Of a stretch of 64,000 nucleotides of DNA, positions 27,736-36,163 are shown piece after piece. The stretch comes from Clostridiaceae bacterium. Its GTDB lineage: Bacteria > Bacillota > Clostridia > CAYPLH01 > DUMO01. Below the pieces are notes generated by a model that saw nothing but the letters and a program-made list of their open reading frames with translations, was not told the origin of the DNA and made no database searches. Made by a program: the position numbers and the translations under genes. Within the stretch, counting starts at the first letter, position 1. Every line of letters begins with the position of its first letter. Where the stretch lies: positions 62,001-126,000 of the forward strand of contig DUMO01000051.1 in the NCBI GenBank assembly GCA_012839865.1, written 5' to 3'.

Positions 27736-27997
27736 TTACCGTTAAAGTTCAGGCACTTATCATGAACAATCAGCTCTAATACTGCTTTTACGGCAAGGCA
27801 TAGGAAAACACAGTTTAAAATGCCTTGGAATCTTAGTAATGTCCGCGTGTTTGAGCGAAGCGAGTTCGCGGAATTACTTAGGTTACAAGGCATTTTAAAC
27901 TGATTGTTTTCCTTGCCGAAGGCGTACTTGCAGTATTGGAGCTGATTGTTCGTGAATTAAGTCAATTACATCGATAATACCTGAACACTAACGTTTT
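27736..27997. repeat. ~260-bp imperfect palindrome (fold-back element)
   Basis: The left side (27763-27827, GAACAATCAGCTC...CAGTTTAAAATGCCTTG) matches the reverse complement of the right side (27885-27952) almost base for base apart from small indels, and more weakly out to 27738 and 27997. The centre CTTAGTAAT.TCCGCG...CGCGGA.ATTACTTAG forms an inner stem around GTTTGAGCGAAGCGAGTT. No ORF. It could be a MITE-like insertion or, if transcribed, a very long hairpin ending the lspA-rluD transcript. Confidence 0.8.
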
Positions 27998-28032
27998 TAC
28001 TTGAACAAAACCAAAGAATTTTTGAATTTTCA

Positions 28033-28061
28033 TTTACAACTATTAGCACTTGTGTTATAAT
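28033..28061 (+). promoter_or_regulatory. Sigma-A promoter for rplS
   Basis: TTTACA (28033-28038), 17 bp, TATAAT (28056-28061). It leaves a ~240-base leader before rplS with GCCTGTAAGGC and a GTTTATCA/TGATAAAT pairing (28071-28165), possibly a ribosomal-protein leader. Confidence 0.75.
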
Positions 28062-28308
28062 ACTTTCCGTGTTTATCAGGCGCTCCATAAAGCTTACTGC
28101 CTGTAAGGCAAGAATTGAATAATCTTTAAGATTGATTTTGATTACTTACAGCGTATTTGATAAATACTAACAGTGCTCAACACTAATGTGCGAAGCAAAA
28201 GCTCTTTTCACCCTGGTCAATAAGGTTGTATACGGAGCTTATGGAATACGGACGGTCCTCTGTTATGTACACAAACATGAACGTCTTGGAAGGAAGGAGG
28301 AGAATAGA

Positions 28309-28650
28309 ATGGATTTAATTAAAGAAATTGAACAAGGCCAGTTGAGAACCGATTTACCGGAACTTGAAATCGGAAGCTATGTCAGAGTACATGTAAACAT
28401 CAAAGAAGGAAACAGAGAAAGAGTTCAGGTTTTCGAGGGTACAATAATCAGCAAAAAAGGAACAAGTTCAAGGGAAACAGTTACTGTAAGAAGAGTTTCT
28501 TACGGTGTTGGAGTTGAGAGGGTATTCCCGATACATTCTCCCATAATAAACAAGATTGAAATTGTAAGAAAAGGTAAAGTAAGAAGAGCAAAATTATATT
28601 ACCTGCGTGAACGAGTAGGTAAGGGAGCAAAAGTTAAAGAAAAAATATAA
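28309..28650 (+). CDS. rplS: 50S ribosomal protein L19
   Basis: A 113 aa protein of normal length, located at the 30S-50S interface. Typical blocks: [80 protein letters not shown] precedes ATG 28309; the longer frame opening at 28186 is leader sequence. In many Firmicutes rplS follows trmD; here it has its own promoter. Confidence 0.97.
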   Translation: MDLIKEIEQGQLRTDLPELEIGSYVRVHVNIKEGNRERVQVFEGTIISKKGTSSRETVTVRRVSYGVGVERVFPIHSPIINKIEIVRKGKVRRAKLYYLRERVGKGAKVKEKI

Positions 28651-28689
28651 TACCTAATATCCCGGAAGGGAACATTAAAAATTAAAGCA

Positions 28690-28718
28690 AAAAGGGACTC
28701 ATCGTCCCTTTTGTTTTA
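28690..28718 (+). terminator. Terminator of rplS
   Basis: AAAAGGGAC, loop TCATC, GTCCCTTTT, then TGTTTT. Confidence 0.85.
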
Positions 28719-28800
28719 TCCATATCCGAAAAACTGGCATCATCAGCCAAAAACGAGGGATAAAAACCAACAATAAAAGTGAAATAGAGGAATAGTAGTT

Positions 28801-29415
28801 ATGGATGAAAATACTACAAACAAAAAAAGTAATCTTGGCTGCTTGAGTGAATTGGCTCAATGGATTCAGGCAATATTAATTGCCGCTGTTATTGCATTGC
28901 TTATCAGGGGATTTATCTTTGAACCTGTTGAGGTAATTGGAGAATCCATGGAAAATACTCTTCACACTCATCAAAAAGTAATACTTTACAAACTGGGCTA
29001 TTATTTTTATTCTCCTCAAAGGGGAGATATCATCGTGCTGCAGATTCAGGAAGGATGGCTGAGTTTTATACCTTTTGCCGATAAAATTCCTTTCATCAAA
29101 AAAATTTATCCTTTTCCCGAAGAAATCGACTATATCAAGCGTGTTATAGCTGTTCCGGGAGATACTATTGATATAAAGGACGGTTATGTCTATGTCAATG
29201 GCGAAAAACTGGAGGAACCATATGTTAAAGGCAGAACCTTTGCCAGAAACGGAAGTTATCCCGTAACTGTTCCACCGGACAAGGTTTTTGTCCTGGGTGA
29301 TAACCGGGAGAACAGCAGCGACAGCAGGAATATAGGTTTCATAGATCAAAAGAGAATCAAGGGCAAGGCAGTTTTTCGTTTTTGGCCGTTTAGTGAAATA
29401 GGAGTTTTGAAATAA
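28801..29415 (+). CDS. lepB: Signal peptidase I
   Basis: A 204 aa type I signal peptidase with one N-terminal membrane helix. The catalytic Ser is in EVIGESMENTL, the general-base Lys in DYIKRVIAVPGD, and box E is GDNRENSSDSR. It removes signal peptides from exported proteins, which in this window include the two large lyase-like proteins. It lies between rplS and rbgA, as in several clostridia. Confidence 0.95.
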   Translation: MDENTTNKKSNLGCLSELAQWIQAILIAAVIALLIRGFIFEPVEVIGESMENTLHTHQKVILYKLGYYFYSPQRGDIIVLQIQEGWLSFIPFADKIPFIKKIYPFPEEIDYIKRVIAVPGDTIDIKDGYVYVNGEKLEEPYVKGRTFARNGSYPVTVPPDKVFVLGDNRENSSDSRNIGFIDQKRIKGKAVFRFWPFSEIGVLK

Positions 29416-29428
29416 ACCGGAGGGAATT

Positions 29429-30310
29429 ATGAATATACAGTGGTTTCCGGGCCATATGGCGAAAACAAGGCGGATACTGGCAGAAAATTTAAAATATGTA
29501 GATGTGGTTATTGAACTATTGGATGCCAGAATACCCATAAGCAGCAGAAATCCGGAATTTGACAATTTGCTTAAAACCAAACCAAGGCTGATAACCTTAA
29601 ACAAATGTGACCTTGCTGACAACGATATCTCAAAGGAATGGGAAGCATGGTATAAGAGCAAGGGTCTTGTAAGCGTTTTTATCGATTCAATAAAGGGAAC
29701 CGGAATCCCAAAACTTTTTTCTGAATTGAAAGAGCTTGCAAAAGATAAAATTGAAGCCGACATGGCAAGAGGAAGAAAATTCAGACCTGTAAAAACAATG
29801 GTGGTTGGCATTCCCAATGTCGGAAAATCTTCTTTTATTAACAGGATTGCCGGGCGTGCCCGGGCTCAAACCGGGGACAAGCCGGGTGTCACCCGTGCAA
29901 AACAATGGGTCAGGGTTAATAATGAAATAGAACTTTTGGATACCCCGGGAATCCTCTGGCCCAAATTTGAAGATTTGACCACAGGATTGCACCTTTCTTT
30001 CACAGGTGCGATTAAAGATGATGTTGTTGACATAGTTGAAGTGGCATCGCATTTATTGATGAAACTTATGCAACTATACCCCCAAATGGTAATCCAGCGT
30101 TATAAAATCCAATCCATTGAATATGAAAACGGATATGATATACTGGAAAATGTGGGAATGAAGCGTGGCTGTCTTGTGTCCGGAGGAGAAGTTGATTTGA
30201 CCAGGACAGCAGGTATTGTTTTGGATGAATTCAGGGGGGCCAAAATAGGCCGGATATCACTGGAGCGTCCCTCTGATGTGACAGATACCGTAGAAAAAGA
30301 GGAAGGTTAG
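29429..30310 (+). CDS. rbgA: Ribosome biogenesis GTPase RbgA (YlqF)
   Basis: A 293 aa circularly permuted GTPase needed for late 50S assembly. The G motifs are in permuted order: G4 LNKCDLAD, then G1 GIPNVGKSSFINR, G2 region and G3 DTPGILWP. The start has the family's QWFPGHMAKTRR. The C-terminal ANTAR-like domain follows. CGGAGGG is the ribosome site. Overlapping transcription unit with lepB and rnhB (6-13 base gaps). Confidence 0.96.
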   Translation: MNIQWFPGHMAKTRRILAENLKYVDVVIELLDARIPISSRNPEFDNLLKTKPRLITLNKCDLADNDISKEWEAWYKSKGLVSVFIDSIKGTGIPKLFSELKELAKDKIEADMARGRKFRPVKTMVVGIPNVGKSSFINRIAGRARAQTGDKPGVTRAKQWVRVNNEIELLDTPGILWPKFEDLTTGLHLSFTGAIKDDVVDIVEVASHLLMKLMQLYPQMVIQRYKIQSIEYENGYDILENVGMKRGCLVSGGEVDLTRTAGIVLDEFRGAKIGRISLERPSDVTDTVEKEEG

Positions 30311-30316
30311 TTTTTT

Positions 30317-31081
30317 ATGCTCTCAATTAAGGAATTGGAAATGCTTCTGGCTGAAAAGGATACAGATGAAGCTCTGGAATATTTATATTCCATCAAAGAT
30401 GACAATAGAAGAGCAGTTATTAAGCTTATTGAGAAATATGAAAAATTGAAAAATGAAATGAAAACTGAGCTGGCCCGGTTTAACAACATGTTAATTTATG
30501 AAGAAAAAGCTTATTTAAACGGGTTTAAACTGGTGGCAGGCGTAGATGAAGCCGGAAGAGGACCCCTGGCCGGTCCCGTGGTGGCTGCATCTGTAATACT
30601 CCCCAGGACAATATTTATAAAAGGCCTTGATGATTCAAAGAAGCTTACCCCCAAAAAAAGAGAAGAACTATTTGATGAAATAAACAATAAAGCAATTGCA
30701 GTAAGTGTTGGAATTATAGATGTTGATGTAATTGACAGAGTCAATATTCTGAATGCAACTAAAATGGCCATGGATCTGGCTGTACGAAAACTCTTGCCAG
30801 AACCGGATTACTTATTGATTGATGCCGTAAAGCTGGATAAATACAAGACAAGGCAGGAAGCTATAATAAAAGGTGACCAAAAGAGTGCATCAATTGCTGC
30901 AGCTTCTGTTATTGCAAAAGTTACAAGAGACAGAATACTGGACAGACTGCATGAAAAATACCCCCAATACGGATTTATTCATCATAAAGGGTATGGTACA
31001 AAGGAACATATTGACGCTATAAAAAAATATGGCATATGTCCGATACATAGATTGAGCTTTACAAAAAATATTGTTTCATAA
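30317..31081 (+). CDS. rnhB: Ribonuclease HII
   Basis: A 254 aa type 2 RNase H that removes RNA from RNA-DNA hybrids and single ribonucleotides. After an ~70-residue N-terminal extension usual in Firmicutes come the catalytic motifs: GVDEAGRGPLAGPVV (Asp, Glu), DSKKLTPKKRE, LLIDAVKL and ASIIAKV-like ASVIAKVTRD. It starts six bases after rbgA. Confidence 0.96.
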   Translation: MLSIKELEMLLAEKDTDEALEYLYSIKDDNRRAVIKLIEKYEKLKNEMKTELARFNNMLIYEEKAYLNGFKLVAGVDEAGRGPLAGPVVAASVILPRTIFIKGLDDSKKLTPKKREELFDEINNKAIAVSVGIIDVDVIDRVNILNATKMAMDLAVRKLLPEPDYLLIDAVKLDKYKTRQEAIIKGDQKSASIAAASVIAKVTRDRILDRLHEKYPQYGFIHHKGYGTKEHIDAIKKYGICPIHRLSFTKNIVS

Positions 31082-31160
31082 CTGAATCTCTTATATAAAA
31101 GACACGATGCAATCAAAGTCAGGAACCCGTTGGAAAATCTCTTTGATTTGAGGGGTTAAA

Positions 31161-32507
31161 GTGAGAGTTGATATTTTATTTTCAGATATAAAATCAATAT
31201 TGGACAAAAACACATCAATTGCAGACAGAATCAAACCCGGGAATATAATTAAGGCTCAAATAATGGATATTCTTCCCGGCAATTTAAAGTTGAAATTGCC
31301 TGACGGCTCAGTATTGCACGCAGTTTCGATGGTTCAGATAAAGGCAAACCCGGGGGACATGGTAAATTTCATAGTCAAAGACAGAGTTGATGACAAGATT
31401 ATTCTTGAAACACTAAAACCGGAAGTAATAAATCCGGGCAATTCCTTTGAATCCAATGAAAAAGAAAGTTTAACAAGAGAGCTTAAAAGCATCGGCCTGA
31501 CAAGTGACAAGCTTAACATGGAAATTGCTGCGGGTCTTAAAAAAGAAGATTTGTCCGTAAACTTGAAAAATATAGCTTATATAAAAGACTTGATAAACAG
31601 CTTTGAGCAGTTGGATATAAAAGGCGCTGTATTTTTAACTGCAAATGGAATAAGTGGCGAAAAAGCCAATATCGATGCCCTTATAAGAACTTTTTACAGC
31701 GGGTTTAAGCTTTCTGAAAGGCTTGAAATTCTAAACAGGCTTCTTGATGAGTCAGAAGATATTAATTTAAATGCTGAGACTGTGACGGGTAAAGCTTTGC
31801 AAAATGCAGCTTCTGCTGAGTTGGAAGATAAAATTTCAAATGAACAGGCAAACGCTGATTATTTGCAAAATACATTTGATAAGAACCAATCAAATAAGTC
31901 AAAAACTGACTTTTTTGCCGACATCTATACAAATTTTGATGCTGCAGCATCAAAGCAGGATCTCAACCCCGAAAAGTCTTTAAAGAAACTGTATATCAGA
32001 CTGGAATCCCTCAAACAGAGTATTCCAGACCTAAAAACAAACAGCGCAAGTTTAAACCGATTCATTGATAATATCCAAAAGGATATAAAGTTTTTATCCC
32101 AGGTAAATAAACATAATGTCTATCTTCAGATGCCAATAAAAATCAATGGATACAAAACCACGGGAGAGCTATTTATTTTAAGGCACCGTCGTAAAAAAAG
32201 CAGAATCAACCCGTCCGGCATATCAATACTGATATCCCTGAACACACAAAATTTGGGCCATGTCGATTCTCTTTTGACTGTCAGCGGGAGGTCGGTGAAT
32301 ATAGATATGCGGGTAGAAAAAAAAGAAATATCAAATATAATTTTAGGCAATCACAAACTTCTTTACGAAAGAATGCTTGAAAAAGGCTATAAGCTGGTGG
32401 ATTTGAAATGCAGATTAATAGAGGAAAAAATCAGGCCTTTGGACTTTGATGAATTTATCCTGAAAGAATTGAATTCGAAAATGTATACCCTTGACTTGAA
32501 AATTTAG
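31161..32507 (+). CDS. FliK-like (flagellar hook-length control C-terminal domain) protein
   Basis: A 448 aa protein, GTG start with GAGGGG. The N-terminal ~300 residues are low in conservation and rich in Asn, Lys and Asp. The C-terminal ~140 residues match the FliK-type domain pattern: PIKINGYKTTGELFILRH, SLNTQNLGHVDSLL, a central strand VNIDMRVEKKE, and LLYERMLEKGYKLVDLKC. With the FlhB-like gene next to it, it corresponds in position to B. subtilis ylqG-ylqH beside rnhB, away from flagellar operons. Role unknown. Confidence 0.7.
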   Translation: MRVDILFSDIKSILDKNTSIADRIKPGNIIKAQIMDILPGNLKLKLPDGSVLHAVSMVQIKANPGDMVNFIVKDRVDDKIILETLKPEVINPGNSFESNEKESLTRELKSIGLTSDKLNMEIAAGLKKEDLSVNLKNIAYIKDLINSFEQLDIKGAVFLTANGISGEKANIDALIRTFYSGFKLSERLEILNRLLDESEDINLNAETVTGKALQNAASAELEDKISNEQANADYLQNTFDKNQSNKSKTDFFADIYTNFDAAASKQDLNPEKSLKKLYIRLESLKQSIPDLKTNSASLNRFIDNIQKDIKFLSQVNKHNVYLQMPIKINGYKTTGELFILRHRRKKSRINPSGISILISLNTQNLGHVDSLLTVSGRSVNIDMRVEKKEISNIILGNHKLLYERMLEKGYKLVDLKCRLIEEKIRPLDFDEFILKELNSKMYTLDLKI

Positions 32508-32656
32508 ATGGAAACAGCCCAAATCATTCTAATGTATAGACGTTAATACATCATCATCATCATTAAACTTAATAATCTATTAAAAACTGGCTTTTTCAGG
32601 CTGGGAAACAAGACGATTTTACTTGCAAATATAATGAAAGGTAACTGATAAGCGAG

Positions 32657-32932
32657 ATGAAAGAGAATAAAAAAAAGATAAAAGAAGCAGCCGCATTGAA
32701 GTTTTCTCCCGAAATAGACGATGCGCCAAAACTGGTGGCGGCAGGGAAGGGAGTCGTTGCGGAAAAGATTATTGAAAAGGCGAAAAAAAATAACATTCCC
32801 ATACATGAAAATGCTGAATTGTCCCATGAGCTACAAAAGATGAATTTAGGCAGTGAAATTCCTCCGGAGTTATATGAAATTGTGGCAGCAATCCTGGCTT
32901 TCGTAGCCAAAATTGATTATGACTATGATTAA
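32657..32932 (+). CDS. FlhB-like cytoplasmic domain protein
   Basis: A 91 aa protein similar to the cytoplasmic C-terminal part of FlhB/YscU export switch proteins: PKLVAAGKGVVAEKIIEKAK, NNIPIHENAELSHEL, IPPELYEIVAAILAFV. It lacks membrane helices and the autocleavage NPTH motif, so it cannot be a full FlhB. Such stand-alone FlhB C-terminal proteins can replace the natural domain in B. subtilis. It follows the FliK-like gene by about 150 bp. Confidence 0.8.
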   Translation: MKENKKKIKEAAALKFSPEIDDAPKLVAAGKGVVAEKIIEKAKKNNIPIHENAELSHELQKMNLGSEIPPELYEIVAAILAFVAKIDYDYD

Positions 32933-32988
32933 AGCAGATAAATATTACATGGTCAACTGGAGGGAGAAAACATGTGTGGTGAGGAGAA

Positions 32989-33097
32989 TTTGTGATGCGC
33001 GAGGGGAGAAAAAGGCGTATGAAGGAACTTTGTGATACGCGAGGGGAAGAATCAGGTGTATGAAGTAACTTTGTGATGCGCGGCGAGGGGAGGAGAC
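32989..33097 (+). repeat. Three ~40-bp tandem repeats duplicating the yraN ribosome site
   Basis: Units begin at 32989, 33029 and 33070 with TTTGTGATGCGCGAGGGGA (second TTTGTGATACGC, third GCGCGGCGAGGGGAGG). Each carries the purine ribosome-site-like GAGGGGA. The first two also contain GTATGAAG, which opens short ORFs of up to 22 codons that end before yraN. Confidence 0.75.
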
Positions 33098-33100
33098 TTT

Positions 33101-33460
33101 ATCAATAATATTGAAAAGGGCAAAATTGCTGAAAATTATGCAATTAAATTTCTGAGAGAAAACAATTATAAAATAATCTGCACCAACTACCGCTTCAGAA
33201 GGTTTGGAGAAATTGATATAATTGCCGGTGAAAGCGAATATATATGCTTTATAGAAGTTAAAGCCAGAAGCAGCAACAGATTTGGGTATCCCTCTGAGGC
33301 AGTAAATTATATCAAGCGCAATAGAATAAAAAATACAGCAAGCTACTACCTTGCAGAGAACAAAATTAGAGATGCCAAAGTACGCTTTGATGTCGTAGAA
33401 GTATTTTTTAATGCAAGTGATAATGATGTAAAAATTAATCTTATAAAAAACGCGTTTTAG
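33101..33460 (+). CDS. yraN: YraN family (UPF0102) endonuclease-like protein with no ATG/GTG/TTG start
   Basis: In frame from 33077 to a TAG at 33458 the sequence encodes a complete ~119 aa YraN protein: EKGKIAENYAIKFLREN, NYRFRRFGEIDIIAGES, FIEVKARSSNRFGYPSEAV and RFDVVEVFF, with the restriction-endonuclease-like Glu, Asp, ExK motif (GEIDII...FIEVKAR). No ATG, GTG or TTG occurs in frame at the N-terminus. The ribosome site GAGGGGAGGAG is seven bases from an ATC at 33101 (would read Met-Asn-Asn-Ile-Glu), making ATC the likely start unless a base is wrong. The family is often linked to ribosome or RNA/DNA processing; role unsettled. Confidence 0.85.
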   Translation: MNNIEKGKIAENYAIKFLRENNYKIICTNYRFRRFGEIDIIAGESEYICFIEVKARSSNRFGYPSEAVNYIKRNRIKNTASYYLAENKIRDAKVRFDVVEVFFNASDNDVKINLIKNAF

Positions 33461-33563
33461 CTTGGTTGTCAGGCAGGGAGCGTTTTTTAAATAATAATCA
33501 TATGACTTTTTAAACGGCAACATTGCTATCAATTATAAAACAGAACAGGGAAGGGTGTTTTTC

Positions 33564-34493
33564 ATGTTGATAGTTGATGCTCACTGCGATACCGTAAGCA
33601 GGGTGCTTGAGTCCAATACAAGTCTTTTGAAAAATAATTTTCATCTTGATATCGTCAGAATGAAGAAATATGAAAAGTATGTTCAGTTTTTTGCCAGCTT
33701 CATAAATCCTTCCCATGGAGACCCCATGAAAAAGGCAATTGCACTGATTGACAGGTATTTTATTGAGATAGAAAAAAACAGTGAACATATTATGCACTGC
33801 AATAAATACACTGACATAGAAAATGCATTGCAAAGCGGGAAAATAGCTTCACTTCTTTCAATAGAGGGAGGAGAAGCTCTTATGGGGCAGCTTGCTTCAT
33901 TAAGGATGTTTTACCGCCTGGGTGTACGGAGTATTTGCCTTACCTGGAATTACAGGAACGAAATAGCCGATGGTGTCAAAGATTCAATAAGCGGTGGAGG
34001 GTTGACTTCCTTCGGCCGTGAAGTTGTTAAGGAAATGAACCGCCTTGGAATGCTGATTGACCTCTCGCATATCTCTGAAAGAGGATTCTGGGATTGCCTT
34101 GATGTATCAACTGCACCTGTCATTGTATCCCACTCCAATGCCCGAGCCCTTTGCAACCACCCAAGGAATCTCACTGATGAGCAGTTAACTGCTCTCAAAA
34201 ATAAAGGCGGCGTTGTTGGAATAAACTTTTATCCGCTGTTTTTAAACAATTCCGGAGAAGCCAGCATTACCGATATCATAAAGCATATTGAATATATGGC
34301 AGGTTTGATAGGAACAGAATATTTGGGTCTGGGAAGTGATTTTGATGGAATAGAAAAAACACCAGCCGGTTTTGATGGCGTCCAATGTATGGATACATTG
34401 ATAAACAAGCTTCTAAAGCTTAATTATTCAGAAAATGATGTGGAAAACATAATGGGCATGAACCTTTTAAGATTGATGGAAAAAGTATTATAA
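33564..34493 (+). CDS. Membrane dipeptidase (peptidase M19 family)
   Basis: About 309 aa zinc dipeptidase of the renal dipeptidase family. Motifs in order: VDAHCDTVSR (metal His/Asp), SIEGGEAL (Glu bridging both zincs), LTWNYRNEIADG, IDLSHISERGFWD (His), VSHSNARALCNHPRNL (His and Arg) and GLGSDFDGIEKTP (Asp). It hydrolyses dipeptides, often D-residue-containing. AGGGAAGGG supports ATG 33564. No signal peptide is seen. Single gene, separated from the next by 820 bp. Confidence 0.93.
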   Translation: MLIVDAHCDTVSRVLESNTSLLKNNFHLDIVRMKKYEKYVQFFASFINPSHGDPMKKAIALIDRYFIEIEKNSEHIMHCNKYTDIENALQSGKIASLLSIEGGEALMGQLASLRMFYRLGVRSICLTWNYRNEIADGVKDSISGGGLTSFGREVVKEMNRLGMLIDLSHISERGFWDCLDVSTAPVIVSHSNARALCNHPRNLTDEQLTALKNKGGVVGINFYPLFLNNSGEASITDIIKHIEYMAGLIGTEYLGLGSDFDGIEKTPAGFDGVQCMDTLINKLLKLNYSENDVENIMGMNLLRLMEKVL

Positions 34494-34535
34494 AGCAAAA
34501 GGCCCGTGATGATCTACGCTACAGCCAATGCAAAT

Positions 34536-34975
34536 CCCTGCATACCTATAAACAATCTTTCGACTGCCCACAAGCATTACGGAACTTACACCAACCTTTG
34601 CTCGATTATCAGAGATACCTTAGAGACATACTGCAATCTTCCGACTGCAATATACCCCCAGCATTCAGTATAATCACCAGAGAGCTGTTAAACCAGTTAA
34701 CAGACGTTAGGGCAATAAATAAAGCCTGCCTGCGGAACCACTGATAATCTTAGCTCGAATCATATACATCCTTTTCGACCACACTGCAATATTTTGTACT
34801 ACAGTACAGCCTTGGAAGACATATACAACTCTTCTCGCCGACCAACATCAAGCTTAAACAAAATCAGCTCGACCAGCTTACTGAAATTGAAAACCTGATA
34901 CTGATCTTTGACCGAATATCATGAAGCCCTTTCGAACCCCATAACACTCTTGGCTCAACCATCACGAACCCTTTT
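34536..34975. repeat. Degenerate intergenic repeat array A
   Basis: The 820 bp gap between the dipeptidase and the GntR gene has no credible ORF. From about 34536 to 34975 the plus strand is C- and A-rich, G-poor, and carries a recurring motif of the type CTTTTCGACC or GCTCGAACC at roughly 21-base or 42-base steps (for example near 34557, 34636, 34771, 34831, 34868, 34928 and 34952). A segment at 34794-34815 (TTGTACTACAGTACAGCCTTGG) matches the repeat unit of array B. Function unknown; a transcribed structured RNA or binding-site cluster are possible. Confidence 0.5.
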
Positions 34976-35135
34976 GCAATATTTATTGTTGCCACCTTAA
35001 AAGGTTTTAAACGTGGAAAAAAATGAAATGCTTCCTGTATGTTTTCGTAAAACCTATTTAGATAGCATATTATTGATGTTTGTATATGGAAAAATATATC
35101 TCTGAAAAAGTAAATAGAAAACTTTTCAATAAGTA

Positions 35136-35164
35136 TTGATAACTAATTGGCATTGTTATAAAAT
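35136..35164 (+). promoter_or_regulatory. Sigma-A promoter for the GntR/UTRA gene
   Basis: TTGATA (35136-35141), 17 bp, TAAAAT (35159-35164), with a ~150-base leader. Confidence 0.6.
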
Positions 35165-35313
35165 TAGTAGTGTTGTAATTACATAATAATATGATTACTC
35201 GATATCCGGCTTTTTAAGCATTACTCGTACGGTAAATTCCTTGGATGAAATATTTTTATATCAGTTATATAAGCAAGTAAATCAAATCTTGCTTTATATC
35301 GGGGGGTTTTTTT

Positions 35314-36051
35314 ATGATTAACAAGTTCAGCAATATTCCGCTTTATTCGCAGCTTAAGGATTTGATAATTGAAAAAATCGAAAAGGGGATATACAAAGAA
35401 GATACAAAAATTCCTTCGGAAGACGAATTTTGCAGGCTTTACGAAATAAGCCGTCCCACTGTAAGACAGGCCATAAGTGAGCTTGTTAATGGTGGTTATC
35501 TGTATAAAGCAAGAGGGAAAGGCACCTATGTAGCAAAGCCCAAATATAAAATCAGTTTAAATGACTATACCGGATTTACAGATTCAATACTTGAAAGCAA
35601 GGTTCCAGGCAGCCGGAATATAATTAACATCTGCCAGATTGACAGCAACCAGGTTCCAAAATTAAGCGATATTTTCAACTTTCCCGGCAGCCATAAAAGC
35701 CTGTTTACAAAGGTGGAGTACTTAACTGTAATAGATAATGAAGTATTTGCACTGAATGTTTCCTATCTGCCGATGAGTCTTTTTCCCGATATTGATTCCG
35801 ATATAAGAAACAACAAGCCTTCGTATGAAATACTGAAGGGAAAATATGCATTGGTTCCGTCCAAATCCAGCAGTACCCTGGAAATTGTTTATACAGAACA
35901 ATCTGAAACACAGTTTTTGAAAATTCAACCAGGTCAACCATTAATTAAGATTGACAATACGCTTTACTCAAAAAGCGCACAGGTTGTTGAATATATTGTA
36001 TCAAAATACAGGGCCGACAAATGCAAGCTTACCTTCAACCATTCCAGATGA
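35314..36051 (+). CDS. GntR-family regulator, HutC subfamily (UTRA domain)
   Basis: A 245 aa repressor. Residues ~5-75 are the GntR winged helix (PLYSQLKDLIIEKIEKGIY, KIPSEDEFCRLYEISRPTVR, ARGKGTYVAKP). The rest is a UTRA ligand-binding domain with the YLTVIDNEVFALNVSYLP stretch and the final QVVEYIVSKYRADKCKL. HutC-type proteins sense sugars, amino sugars or histidine-path metabolites. No obvious transporter or catabolic partner is adjacent except the polysaccharide-lyase-like genes 3 kb on, so control of those is a guess. GGGG lies ten bases before ATG. Confidence 0.9.
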   Translation: MINKFSNIPLYSQLKDLIIEKIEKGIYKEDTKIPSEDEFCRLYEISRPTVRQAISELVNGGYLYKARGKGTYVAKPKYKISLNDYTGFTDSILESKVPGSRNIINICQIDSNQVPKLSDIFNFPGSHKSLFTKVEYLTVIDNEVFALNVSYLPMSLFPDIDSDIRNNKPSYEILKGKYALVPSKSSSTLEIVYTEQSETQFLKIQPGQPLIKIDNTLYSKSAQVVEYIVSKYRADKCKLTFNHSR

Positions 36052-36163
36052 ATCAACAGGCCGGATACCATATGAATTTGGGAGAATCCTCTTTCGAGAG
36101 GCGAATTACAGCATTAGAATTGATTGTTCATTTAAAGCCCAAAGTGGTTTGAGCGATAGCGTT

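Noticed and set aside
28071-28308. Known riboswitch in the long rplS leader
   Set aside because: Some pairing exists, but no match to a ribosomal-protein or metabolite aptamer could be established by eye.
28876-29817. 313-codon ORF on the minus strand
   Set aside because: It runs antisense through lepB and rbgA, both well conserved on the plus strand.
32945-33532. 195-codon ORF on the minus strand
   Set aside because: It is the antisense shadow of yraN, whose plus-strand translation shows full family conservation.
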